From positions 124,001 through 188,000 of the forward strand of contig JBBTET010000012.1 in the NCBI GenBank assembly GCA_038042195.1: 64,000 bases of DNA. Reading direction: 5' to 3'. The translations under genes were made by a program, and so were the position numbers. Positions 9,901 through 17,260 of the stretch are shown piece by piece. The notes below the pieces were generated by a model. It had not been told where the DNA came from and did not search any database. It was given only the letters and a program-made list of their open reading frames with translations. Origin of the DNA: JACRIM01 sp038042195 (GTDB taxonomy: Bacteria; Planctomycetota; Phycisphaerae; UBA1845; UTPLA1). Every line of letters begins with the position of its first letter. Position 1 is the stretch's first letter.

Positions 9901-12900
9901 TGCGCTGCTTGACATCTATGGCAACAGCTTCACCGGCGGTAAGTATGGCATGTGGTGGGATGACTATGACATCGAAAACGGCACCGTCTGCAACATCATC
10001 AACAACGACTTCAACGGCTTCAGCATTGAGGGCCTGTTCCTCCACAGCGAAATCTTCGGCTGCAAACTGACCATTTCCAACAACCGTTTCAAGACCGAGA
10101 GCGCCACCAACGGAATCAATATTCTGGAGTACTCCATCAGCTCCGGCGCCGAGGTCAACATCCACAACAACTGCTTCCAGGGTCCGGACACCGGCATCCG
10201 GTTGATCGACATTCTGGACACCGCGTTCGTCAATGCCTCGGAGAACGACTTCTTCGGCGTGACCACCGGCATCATCAACACCGCCGGCGATGCCAGTCAC
10301 CTGATCAACGCCGAGAATTCCTTCTGGAACGGCGCACCGGTCAACATCGGCCAGGTCGATGCCGATCCGGTTTCGGCCTCGGCCACCGATGCCGATGCCG
10401 ACGGCGTTGGCGATTGCGATGACACCTGCCCGAACACAGTGGCCGGCCAGGTCGCTGATGCGACGGGTTGCTCCTGCTTGCAAAACAATCCGGCGGGCGA
10501 CGCCGATGGCGATGCCGTCCTCGATTGCAATGACAACTGTTCCGCCGTGGCCAACGCCGACCAGGCAGACACCGACGGCGACGGCATTGGTGATGCCTGC
10601 GAGGCACCGGCACCCGTGACCGGCCCCTGCGGCATCATGTGCGGTGGCGGCGGCGGTTTGATGATCCCCGCAACACTTCTCGGCATCGGCCTGCTCGGCC
10701 GACGCCGCATTCGCCGAGGGCGAAAGGAAGCTTCCATGAAGAACAAATCTGCTCGAATACTCACCGGACTTTGTCTGGTTTTGGCGGTCCTCGGTTTCGC
10801 CGGTGGCGAAGTCATGGGCGCGACCCTCACCGTGCCGGGTAGTGCTGCAACGATTCAAGGTGCGATCGACCTGGCGGTGACAGGCGACACCATTCTCGTG
10901 TCGGCCGGTACTTGGACGGAAAACATCATCGTCAACAAGGCCAATCTGATCATCATCTCTGTCGCCGGCGCGGCCACGACGATCATCGAGGACAATGACG
11001 CTGCGGATGTTCCCATCGTCGACATCGCCTCCTCCGGCATCACCATTGGTGCGGCCGGCGGGCAGGGCTTTACGATCAATCAGAAGGACCAGGGTCCGGC
11101 TGCCGTGGCTCATTCCGGCAACTGCGGTATTCGCATCCGGGGCGATACCACCGGCAACAGCACCACCACCATTCAGAACTGCATCATCACCGGCTACGAT
11201 TCGGATGAAGGCATTCTGATCAACCCCGACCTGACCCCGGCCGACGTGCAGAATGGCGGCGCGACGTTGAACATCCTAAACAACACGTTTGGCAGGAACA
11301 CGGGCACGTTCGGCTTCAAGGACGGCATCCACTTCCACTTCCACACGTACCCGGCCCCGCTCAGCGAGAGCATCTCGGCCTACGAGGCGACCATCGCAAT
11401 TACCGGGAACACGATGACTCTGATCGAGGATGAAGGCATCCAGTTCCACCAGGACACCTACAAGAGCGCGATTACCATCAGCAACAACAACATCACGTCC
11501 ACGGCCACCGGTGGGGGCGGCGTGCTCTTTGATTACATTGATGATTTCTCGACCGTGACGATGAGCGGGAACACGATCACCAATTTTGACGACGCGTTCG
11601 ACTTCGACATCTCCAACATGTCGAACGTGACCGTGTCGGGCAACACTGCCACGGGATTCGAGGACAATGGCGTCGTGAATTACACGGAATACGGCTCCAC
11701 GCTGATGATCTCCGGCAACACCTTCACCGGCAACGCAACTGGCGACGAGGGCATTGATACCGACACCGAGTACGGCGCATCGACCACCGTCACCGGCAAC
11801 ACCATCAGCAGCGTGCAGGACTACGGCATCTACGAGTCGTATCCGTATAGCGGCGCGACCTACACCTGCACTAATAACAACATCACCATGATCGCCAACG
11901 CCGGCAGCGGGTACGGCATCTACACGTATACCGAGTACGAATCCCACACCGTCGTCACAGGCAACACGGTGACGAACTACGACTACTGCGGCATCTATGA
12001 GGGGTATCCCTATGCCGGTTGCACGTATCTTTGCGAAAACAACACGCTCGATGCTTTGGATGCCACCGGCTCGGACTACGGCATCTGGGTGGATTACCCC
12101 GAGTATGGCTGCACCGCCACGATCCACAATAACACAGCCAGGGATTTCAATTACTGCGGCATCTACAACAACGGCGGAGACGACGGCTCGATCCTGACCA
12201 TCACCAACAACACCTTAACCGGCTATGCCACGACAGCGCCCGACTACGGAATCCTGTTGGACAGTGATTGGTACTACGGCTGCACCGTGACCATCAACAA
12301 CAACACGGCCACGGGCTTCGACTATGCCGGTGTGTACACCGGGGACATCTATGACAACTCCTCGTGGACGTGTAACAACAACACGCTGACGGGTGTGACT
12401 GCAGGCGCTGATTATGGCATCTACAGCGGTGGAACGTACTACTACGCATTCGGAACCATCAACGGCAACACCGTCACGAACTTCGACATCGGTCTGGAGA
12501 ATTACTACAACGACGATTTCTCAAGCTGCACCGTCATGAACAACTCGTTCATTACCACGGTGGCGGCTGCGTCGTATGGCATGTATTTCGATTATGTCTA
12601 CGACGGGGGCCTCCTGACGGTCACCAATAACACCATCACCGGCGGAAGCGACGGCATCTACATCTACGAGATCAGTTACGGCGGTACCTGCCTCGTCGAT
12701 ACGAATACGATCGGCGATTGGGATGATGCCGGTATCTACATCGACTACATGTACTACGGATTCCTGACGACCTTGTCGAACAACACCATGACTGCCGACA
12801 CGGCCGGCGCCTACTATGGCATCTACACCTATGAGATCTATGAAGGCGGCGTCCTAAACGTCGTCAACAACACCGCCACCGGCTACGGCAACACGGCCGG

Positions 12901-14482
12901 CGACGAGGCGGGCTTCTGGAATGATGACTACATCACCGATGGAAGCGATCTGAACATGACGGGCAACACCTTCACGGCCCACTCGGCCGGCAGTCAGTAC
13001 GGCATCTACCTGGATGACGGATTCGACTATGGCTGCAATTCAAATATCTCGAGCAACACGGTCACCGGTGTCCTCGGCGACTGCCTCTACAGTTACTACT
13101 GTGAGGACGGCAGCTTCGTCACCATCGCCAACAACACCTTCACGGCTATTGCAGCTGGTTGCGATAACGGCATGTACTTCGACGACGGCGTTGATTACGG
13201 CAGCCGACTGACCATCGTTGGTAACACCGTGACAGGCGCGCAGGACTGCGGCCTGTGGATCTACGAGATCGACGACGGCAGCACGGTCAATATCACCGGG
13301 AACACGTTCACTGGTGCGACGACGGGCTGCGAGTACGGCTACTACAACGACGACAGCGTCGATTACGGGTCCATCTGCAACATCACGAACAACTCATTCA
13401 CCAACATCATGGGACCGGCTGCCACCGACGGCTACGGCATGTACCCCCTTAACGGCGACCATGTGAACGACGGTTCGGACATGACCATTTGCGGAAACAC
13501 GATCACCTGTCTGACCGATGCCGACAGCGACACCTATGGCATTTACTTCAACTATGTGGCTGACTATGGCTCGACGTTGACGGTCTGCGACAACACGCTG
13601 ACCGGCCACAATTATGTGGGCATGTACTTCAACGACGACATCTCCAACGGCGGCCGGCTCGACGTGGACGGCAACTCCATCACCGGCGGCGATTCCTCCT
13701 GCTACTGGGATGCGGCCTACGACATCGAAGCAGGGACCATCGTGAACTTCACGGGCAATCTGTTCGCTGATTTCACGGTGGACGGCTTCTACATCGGCGG
13801 CGAAATCTACGGTGCGAGGATGGCGATCACCGGCAATCGATTTAGAGGTGCCACCGCGACAAGCGGTGTCAACTTCTTTGACAGCATCAGTTCGGCTGCC
13901 GAGGTCTCCGTGAATGACAACTGTTTCACGGGCGTCACCGACGGTATTCGCCTGATCGACATCCTCGATACGGCGATCCTGACCGCGACGGGCAACGACT
14001 TCGACGGTGTCGTCACGAACGGCGTAAACAACACGGCCGGTGATGCCTCGCACGACATCAATGCAGAGAATTCGTTCTACGGTGGCGCGGCGACCAATTC
14101 CGGCTACGTCGATGCCGACCCGGTTGCGGCCGCGGCACCTGATGCCGACGGTGACGGCGTGTCGAACTGCGACGATGTCTGCTCCGAGACGGCTGCGGGT
14201 GCAGCGGTTGATGCGACGGGTTGCTCCTGCATCCAGCTCACACCGACGGCCGATGCCGATGGCGACGGTGTCATTGATTGCACCGACAACTGCTCGGCAG
14301 TGGCCAATGCTGACCAGGCGGATAGCGATGCCGACGGCATCGGTGATGCCTGCGAGGCACCGGCTCCTCCGGCTGCTGGACCGTGCGGCATCATGTGCGG
14401 CGGCGGCGGTGGTCTAATGATCCCGGCGACCCTGCTAAGCCTCGGCATCTTCGTTCGCCGAGCCAATCGACGCCGACGATAA
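6962..14482 (+). CDS. giant right-handed beta-helix exoprotein; in-frame fusion of two tandem paralogues
   Basis: A single open frame of 2506 codons made of two colinear halves. Each half has a signal peptide (residues 1-28; residues 1259-1287), a long beta-helix built of repeats of about 30-36 residues with GNTxxG, NNTxTG and DYGIYxxxxYGS motifs, an Asp-rich thrombospondin-3 stretch, and a C-terminal sorting signal (GPCGIMCGGGGG, hydrophobic segment, Arg-rich tail; about 1221-1255 and 2472-2506). The first sorting signal is followed after three residues by the second start Met. Matching blocks such as GILINPDLTPA and TYPAPLS show the halves are duplicates. The fold is that of surface polysaccharide-binding or lyase-like beta-helices; no catalytic residues can be assigned. 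Whether one 2506-residue chain or two proteins of about 1255 and 1248 residues are made is open. Confidence 0.85.
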   Translation: MYRVSKNILSLVVCTLTLAIGFTSAQAATIPVAAGGDIQTAINGAAIGDIIELGAGTHTVTATINVNKANLTLRGAGNLTAIVVYATNTDNTPVITIASSGITIGGPGQGLTIRQNDLGANTPTTGNCAIKIDGSITGNSTTTIRNNSLEGNNADCGILINPDLTPANVQGGFPTLNITDNTITTSVGGTYGFRYGVYFYYHMYPAPLSTNISAFDNTINITGNHINHIENDGILFDDQVYHSQITISGNTMTGYNTADQAIEFDRDIEAFSSITISANLIDDWNDGVEASSGIYENSTMTVTMNTLTNIDDEGVYVYVESGSTLNVTTNDISTDTNSGGYGIETDTEYGSTTTITANNIVGFDDYGIYESYPYGGSTVIIMNNTIMMADGGGSSYGIYSDTDYGSHTTVSNNTVKGWDYAGIYEDYPEYGSSFICENNIVDARDESGGDYGIYVYAPSYGSTALINNNTVKDFNYAGFYTSSDTEYNSTLTVTNNTFTGYLGNLPDYGCYLSGDVSEHSTATVTGNTFTNHDYAGFYCDDVYDNSTIHIDNNTFTSGSGGADYGVYLYNPYYYSWATINNNTISGVDEGIEQYYLGDFATCEISGNQIHANYFDADYGIYVYEAYDGAGLSITGNTIDGFEEGLYCYEVDYGSTMLVDGNTITGWWDAGIYHEYCEYGAITTITNNTLTADENWGWAGIYVYEIYEGGNLIVNNNTATGYGNNGGGEAGFYNDYCYYGASCVVTGNTFTAHANGSEYGVYLDDGVQDGSIGVLANNTVTGFTGEACYWYYTYDGSTSTITGNTFTAHPSGCNYGLDSDSGVDYGSILTVAGNTFTGQRMYGVYLDELDDGSTASFSGNTFNGNADGCQYGLWNDDGADYGSMLFVTNNTFTNIYDPDGVGNDDPYDGDDGAGLFSNSSITDGSQMTICGNTFTGIGGGDNGGIILYYPAEYGSVIVICDNTISGFATASIVIDDDLYEGALLDIYGNSFTGGKYGMWWDDYDIENGTVCNIINNDFNGFSIEGLFLHSEIFGCKLTISNNRFKTESATNGINILEYSISSGAEVNIHNNCFQGPDTGIRLIDILDTAFVNASENDFFGVTTGIINTAGDASHLINAENSFWNGAPVNIGQVDADPVSASATDADADGVGDCDDTCPNTVAGQVADATGCSCLQNNPAGDADGDAVLDCNDNCSAVANADQADTDGDGIGDACEAPAPVTGPCGIMCGGGGGLMIPATLLGIGLLGRRRIRRGRKEASMKNKSARILTGLCLVLAVLGFAGGEVMGATLTVPGSAATIQGAIDLAVTGDTILVSAGTWTENIIVNKANLIIISVAGAATTIIEDNDAADVPIVDIASSGITIGAAGGQGFTINQKDQGPAAVAHSGNCGIRIRGDTTGNSTTTIQNCIITGYDSDEGILINPDLTPADVQNGGATLNILNNTFGRNTGTFGFKDGIHFHFHTYPAPLSESISAYEATIAITGNTMTLIEDEGIQFHQDTYKSAITISNNNITSTATGGGGVLFDYIDDFSTVTMSGNTITNFDDAFDFDISNMSNVTVSGNTATGFEDNGVVNYTEYGSTLMISGNTFTGNATGDEGIDTDTEYGASTTVTGNTISSVQDYGIYESYPYSGATYTCTNNNITMIANAGSGYGIYTYTEYESHTVVTGNTVTNYDYCGIYEGYPYAGCTYLCENNTLDALDATGSDYGIWVDYPEYGCTATIHNNTARDFNYCGIYNNGGDDGSILTITNNTLTGYATTAPDYGILLDSDWYYGCTVTINNNTATGFDYAGVYTGDIYDNSSWTCNNNTLTGVTAGADYGIYSGGTYYYAFGTINGNTVTNFDIGLENYYNDDFSSCTVMNNSFITTVAAASYGMYFDYVYDGGLLTVTNNTITGGSDGIYIYEISYGGTCLVDTNTIGDWDDAGIYIDYMYYGFLTTLSNNTMTADTAGAYYGIYTYEIYEGGVLNVVNNTATGYGNTAGDEAGFWNDDYITDGSDLNMTGNTFTAHSAGSQYGIYLDDGFDYGCNSNISSNTVTGVLGDCLYSYYCEDGSFVTIANNTFTAIAAGCDNGMYFDDGVDYGSRLTIVGNTVTGAQDCGLWIYEIDDGSTVNITGNTFTGATTGCEYGYYNDDSVDYGSICNITNNSFTNIMGPAATDGYGMYPLNGDHVNDGSDMTICGNTITCLTDADSDTYGIYFNYVADYGSTLTVCDNTLTGHNYVGMYFNDDISNGGRLDVDGNSITGGDSSCYWDAAYDIEAGTIVNFTGNLFADFTVDGFYIGGEIYGARMAITGNRFRGATATSGVNFFDSISSAAEVSVNDNCFTGVTDGIRLIDILDTAILTATGNDFDGVVTNGVNNTAGDASHDINAENSFYGGAATNSGYVDADPVAAAAPDADGDGVSNCDDVCSETAAGAAVDATGCSCIQLTPTADADGDGVIDCTDNCSAVANADQADSDADGIGDACEAPAPPAAGPCGIMCGGGGGLMIPATLLSLGIFVRRANRRRR
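10726..10738 (+). promoter_or_regulatory. internal ribosome binding site and start codon inside the fused beta-helix frame
   Basis: GGAAG at 10726-10730 lies five bases before an in-frame ATG at 10736. That ATG opens a complete signal peptide (MKNKSARILTGLCLVL). The codon GAA at 10727-10729 overlaps the binding site and would be a TAA stop after a single G-to-T change. This is what the border of two adjacent genes looks like when the first has lost its stop. Independent initiation of the second half is therefore likely. Confidence 0.7.
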
Positions 14483-14513
14483 GTCGCGTTGCTTGACGTA
14501 CTTAGCTCTTTAG

Positions 14514-14546
14514 AACGGCCGGCCCTTCGGGGTCGGCCGTTTTTTT
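14514..14546 (+). terminator. intrinsic terminator after the beta-helix gene
   Basis: A 12-bp stem with one G-T pair (AACGGCCGGCCC at 14514-14525, GGGTCGGCCGTT at 14530-14541) closes a TTCG tetraloop and runs into seven T. It separates the exoprotein gene from mnmG. Confidence 0.9.
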
Positions 14547-14601
14547 GTTGTGTGCGCGGTTCAGCGGGGTTGGCTCGGCCTGTGATATCATGGGGGGTTC
14601 G

Positions 14602-16449
14602 ATGTCTGATGCGTATCAAATCGTGGTGATTGGGGGGGGGCATGCCGGGGCCGAGGCGGCGTGGGCGGCTGCGCGCTTAGGTATCACCACGGCGATGGTG
14701 ACGATGGATCGGCTCGCCATCGGTCGCATGAGTTGCAACCCGGCCATTGGCGGCATCGGCAAGGGGCAGATGGTCCGCGAGATCGATGCCCTCGGTGGTC
14801 TGATGGGGCTGGCCACGGATCGCGCGGGTATTCAGTTTCGCATTCTCAATCGTCGCAAGGGGCCGGCTGTTTGGGCACCACGGGCGCAGTGTGACCGCGA
14901 CCTCTATGCGGCCGCTGTGCAGAGCTTTCTGGAGGAGACTCCGAATCTCACCATCGTCGAGGGGACGGTGGAGGCCATCGACGTGGAGGACGGTCGGGTG
15001 CGTGGGTTGCGATTGCATGACGGTCGCCGACTTTCGTGCAGCGCTGTCATCATTACGACAGGCACGTTCCTACATTCGTTGATGCACACGGGTGAGCACA
15101 AGGCTCAGGGCGGGCGCATTGGTGAACCCAGCGCGGATGGCCTGAGCGCCAATCTTCTTGCGATGGGCTTCGAGCTGGGTCGCCTGAAGACGGGGACACC
15201 GCCGCGCATTCATCGCGACAGCATTGACTACGCAGTACTTGAAACGCAGCCCGGCGACGAGGCCCCGGTGCCGTTCTCCTTTATGAATGATCGCATATCG
15301 CAGCGACAGGTGAATTGCTGGATCACCTACACCGGGAACGAGGCGCACGACTTGATCCGCGCGAATCTGCACCGCGCCCCGATGTACACCGGGCAGATTC
15401 AATCGCGTGGCCCGCGCTATTGCCCGAGCATCGAGGACAAGGTCGTTCGCTTCGCCGACAAGGATCGGCACCAGTTATTTCTCGAACCCGAAGGCTACGA
15501 CAACGAGCGCATCTATTGCAACGGGATCAGCACGTCGCTGCCGCAGGACGTGCAGGAGCCGATGGTTCGCTCCATCCCCGGCTTGCATGACGCCCGCATT
15601 CTGCAATGGGGCTATGCCGTCGAGTATGACTTTGTCCCGCCGCATCAGACGCTCGATACGCTGGAAACAAAGCGCGTGGGCGGTCTGTATCTCGCGGGGC
15701 AGATTAACGGCACGAGCGGTTACGAAGAGGCCGCGGGCCAGGGGCTGGTCGCGGGGATCAATGCGGCGTTGGCGATTGCAGGTCGTGAGCCGTTCGTGCT
15801 TCGGCGCGATCAGAGTTACATCGCCGTCATGATTGATGATCTGGTGACGCAGGGCACCATCGAGCCGTATCGCATGTTCACGTCGCGTGCGGAGTATCGG
15901 CTGCTCCTTCGCAGTGACAACGCGGATGTTCGCCTCACGCCGCTCGGTCGGGAGATCGGGCTTGTCGATGATGCCCGTTGGTCTCGATACATGCGGAAGC
16001 AGGAGGCCGTACGGGCGTTTGGCGCGTGGGCGGCCAATCATCGCATTGACGGCACGTCGCTCGACAAATGGTTTGCTCGCACAGATACAGATTGGTCGGC
16101 GCAGGTCGACTGGCATCAGTGGAAGTCCGCTATCCCCGCCGCAGTGCTTTCCTGTGGCGACGATTTGCTGAACGAAGCCGTGACCGCGGCGCGCATTGAG
16201 GGCAAGTACGGCGGCTACATCGAGCGGCAATCGCGCGAGGTGGAGCGTTTCAAACGAATGGAAGCCCGCGGCATTCCGCGCGACGTGGACTTCACGGAGA
16301 TGACGCAGCTTCGTATTGAGGCCCGCGAGAAGCTCACTGCCGTTGCGCCGCGAAGTATCGGACAGGCACAACGCATCGCGGGAATCACCCCGTCGGACAT
16401 CGCGTCGCTCGTTGTCTACCTTGAAGCACGCAGGCGTCGGGCCGTCTAG
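14602..16449 (+). CDS. mnmG: tRNA uridine-5-carboxymethylaminomethyl modification enzyme MnmG
   Basis: With MnmE this FAD enzyme makes the (carboxymethyl)aminomethyl group on the wobble uridine of several tRNAs. Residues 8-20 hold the FAD dinucleotide fold (IGGGHAGAEAA). The family motifs SCNPAIGGIGKG, TGTFLHSLMHTG and GQINGTSGYEEAAGQG follow. The C-terminus has GGYIERQ, the helical part that contacts MnmE and tRNA. Length from 14602 is 615 residues, normal for the family; an upstream frame to 14545 would add an unlikely leader that starts at the terminator. The FAD motif is encoded by a run of nine G (14632-14640), which could slip. No mnmE lies nearby. Confidence 0.97.
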   Translation: MSDAYQIVVIGGGHAGAEAAWAAARLGITTAMVTMDRLAIGRMSCNPAIGGIGKGQMVREIDALGGLMGLATDRAGIQFRILNRRKGPAVWAPRAQCDRDLYAAAVQSFLEETPNLTIVEGTVEAIDVEDGRVRGLRLHDGRRLSCSAVIITTGTFLHSLMHTGEHKAQGGRIGEPSADGLSANLLAMGFELGRLKTGTPPRIHRDSIDYAVLETQPGDEAPVPFSFMNDRISQRQVNCWITYTGNEAHDLIRANLHRAPMYTGQIQSRGPRYCPSIEDKVVRFADKDRHQLFLEPEGYDNERIYCNGISTSLPQDVQEPMVRSIPGLHDARILQWGYAVEYDFVPPHQTLDTLETKRVGGLYLAGQINGTSGYEEAAGQGLVAGINAALAIAGREPFVLRRDQSYIAVMIDDLVTQGTIEPYRMFTSRAEYRLLLRSDNADVRLTPLGREIGLVDDARWSRYMRKQEAVRAFGAWAANHRIDGTSLDKWFARTDTDWSAQVDWHQWKSAIPAAVLSCGDDLLNEAVTAARIEGKYGGYIERQSREVERFKRMEARGIPRDVDFTEMTQLRIEAREKLTAVAPRSIGQAQRIAGITPSDIASLVVYLEARRRRAV

Positions 16450-16549
16450 GATTGCGATACCCTCATTCTCGGCCCTCCTCCCCTTTTTCAAGTCAATCTC
16501 CCACCGGCTCGATAGCCTCCTTGTTGTCAAACTGGGGGGTTTAGGTAAG

Positions 16550-17194
16550 ATGAGCGACAGTCCTAGAATTAACGGCGATCATGCACAGGCAGTGGCCGAC
16601 GCGCTCGACGCTGCCAAAACCACCTGGCCCATGAAGACCATCTTCACCACCGGCGAAGTCGCGGACATCTGCCGCATCAGTCAGCAGACCGTCATCCGCT
16701 GCTTTGATAACGGTCGTATCAAGGGCTTTCGCGTGCCGGGCTCCAAGTTTCGGCGCATCCCGCGCGACGCCCTGATCATGTTCATGAAGACCAACAACAT
16801 CCCGCTTGAGCAACTTGAGAGCGGGAAGAAGCGCGTGCTGATCGTCGATGACGATGCAGCGATTGTTGAAATGCTTACGGACCTGCTATCGAGGGACGGA
16901 CGATTCGAGGTTCGTTCGGCGTCCAACGGCTTCGACGCCGGCGCGGCCACGAAGGAGTTTCGGCCCGATGTTCTGCTGCTGGATTTCATGCTGCCCGACA
17001 TCAACGGCAACATCGTCTGCCAGCGCATTCGGAGCGATCCTGAGTTGTCGCACACAAAGATTATCATGGTGTCCGGCGCGGTCTCGCCCACGGAGATAGA
17101 GAACCTGAAGGCGGCGGGCGCGGATGAGTTCATCAAGAAGCCGTTCGACATCGCCAAGCTGATTGGGCGGATGGTGGAATTGATGTCCGTGTGA
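16550..17194 (+). CDS. excisionase-type HTH fused to a response-regulator receiver
   Basis: A 214-residue protein. Residues 30-82 form a helix-turn-helix of the excisionase/MerR-like group (FTTGEVADICRISQQT, then GFRVPGSKFRRIPRDAL). Residues 95-212 are a receiver domain with the acidic D100-D102 cluster, phospho-acceptor D145 in LLLDFMLPD, S175 in VSGA and K197 in KKPFD, so phosphorylation should be possible. In this order the DNA-binding part comes first, opposite to most response regulators. The start at 16550 is preceded by GGGGGG and AGG; the open frame extends to 16316 but there it overlaps mnmG. The kinase gene begins 66 bp downstream, so this is likely its partner. Confidence 0.88.
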   Translation: MSDSPRINGDHAQAVADALDAAKTTWPMKTIFTTGEVADICRISQQTVIRCFDNGRIKGFRVPGSKFRRIPRDALIMFMKTNNIPLEQLESGKKRVLIVDDDAAIVEMLTDLLSRDGRFEVRSASNGFDAGAATKEFRPDVLLLDFMLPDINGNIVCQRIRSDPELSHTKIIMVSGAVSPTEIENLKAAGADEFIKKPFDIAKLIGRMVELMSV

Positions 17195-17260
17195 TCGATG
17201 CTTGGGCGGGCCATTTTTGCGTCGATGGGCGGCGGATTGGATGAGGGGCGCGGTAGTCGC

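Noticed and set aside
9713..11113. Minus-strand frame of 466 codons
   Set aside because: Antisense to the repetitive beta-helix; its apparent repeats only mirror the repeats of the real gene.
7000..14400. CRISPR-like regular repeats
   Set aside because: The periodicity is coding, in frame, imperfect and of variable spacing; it is the beta-helix repeat and not a CRISPR array.
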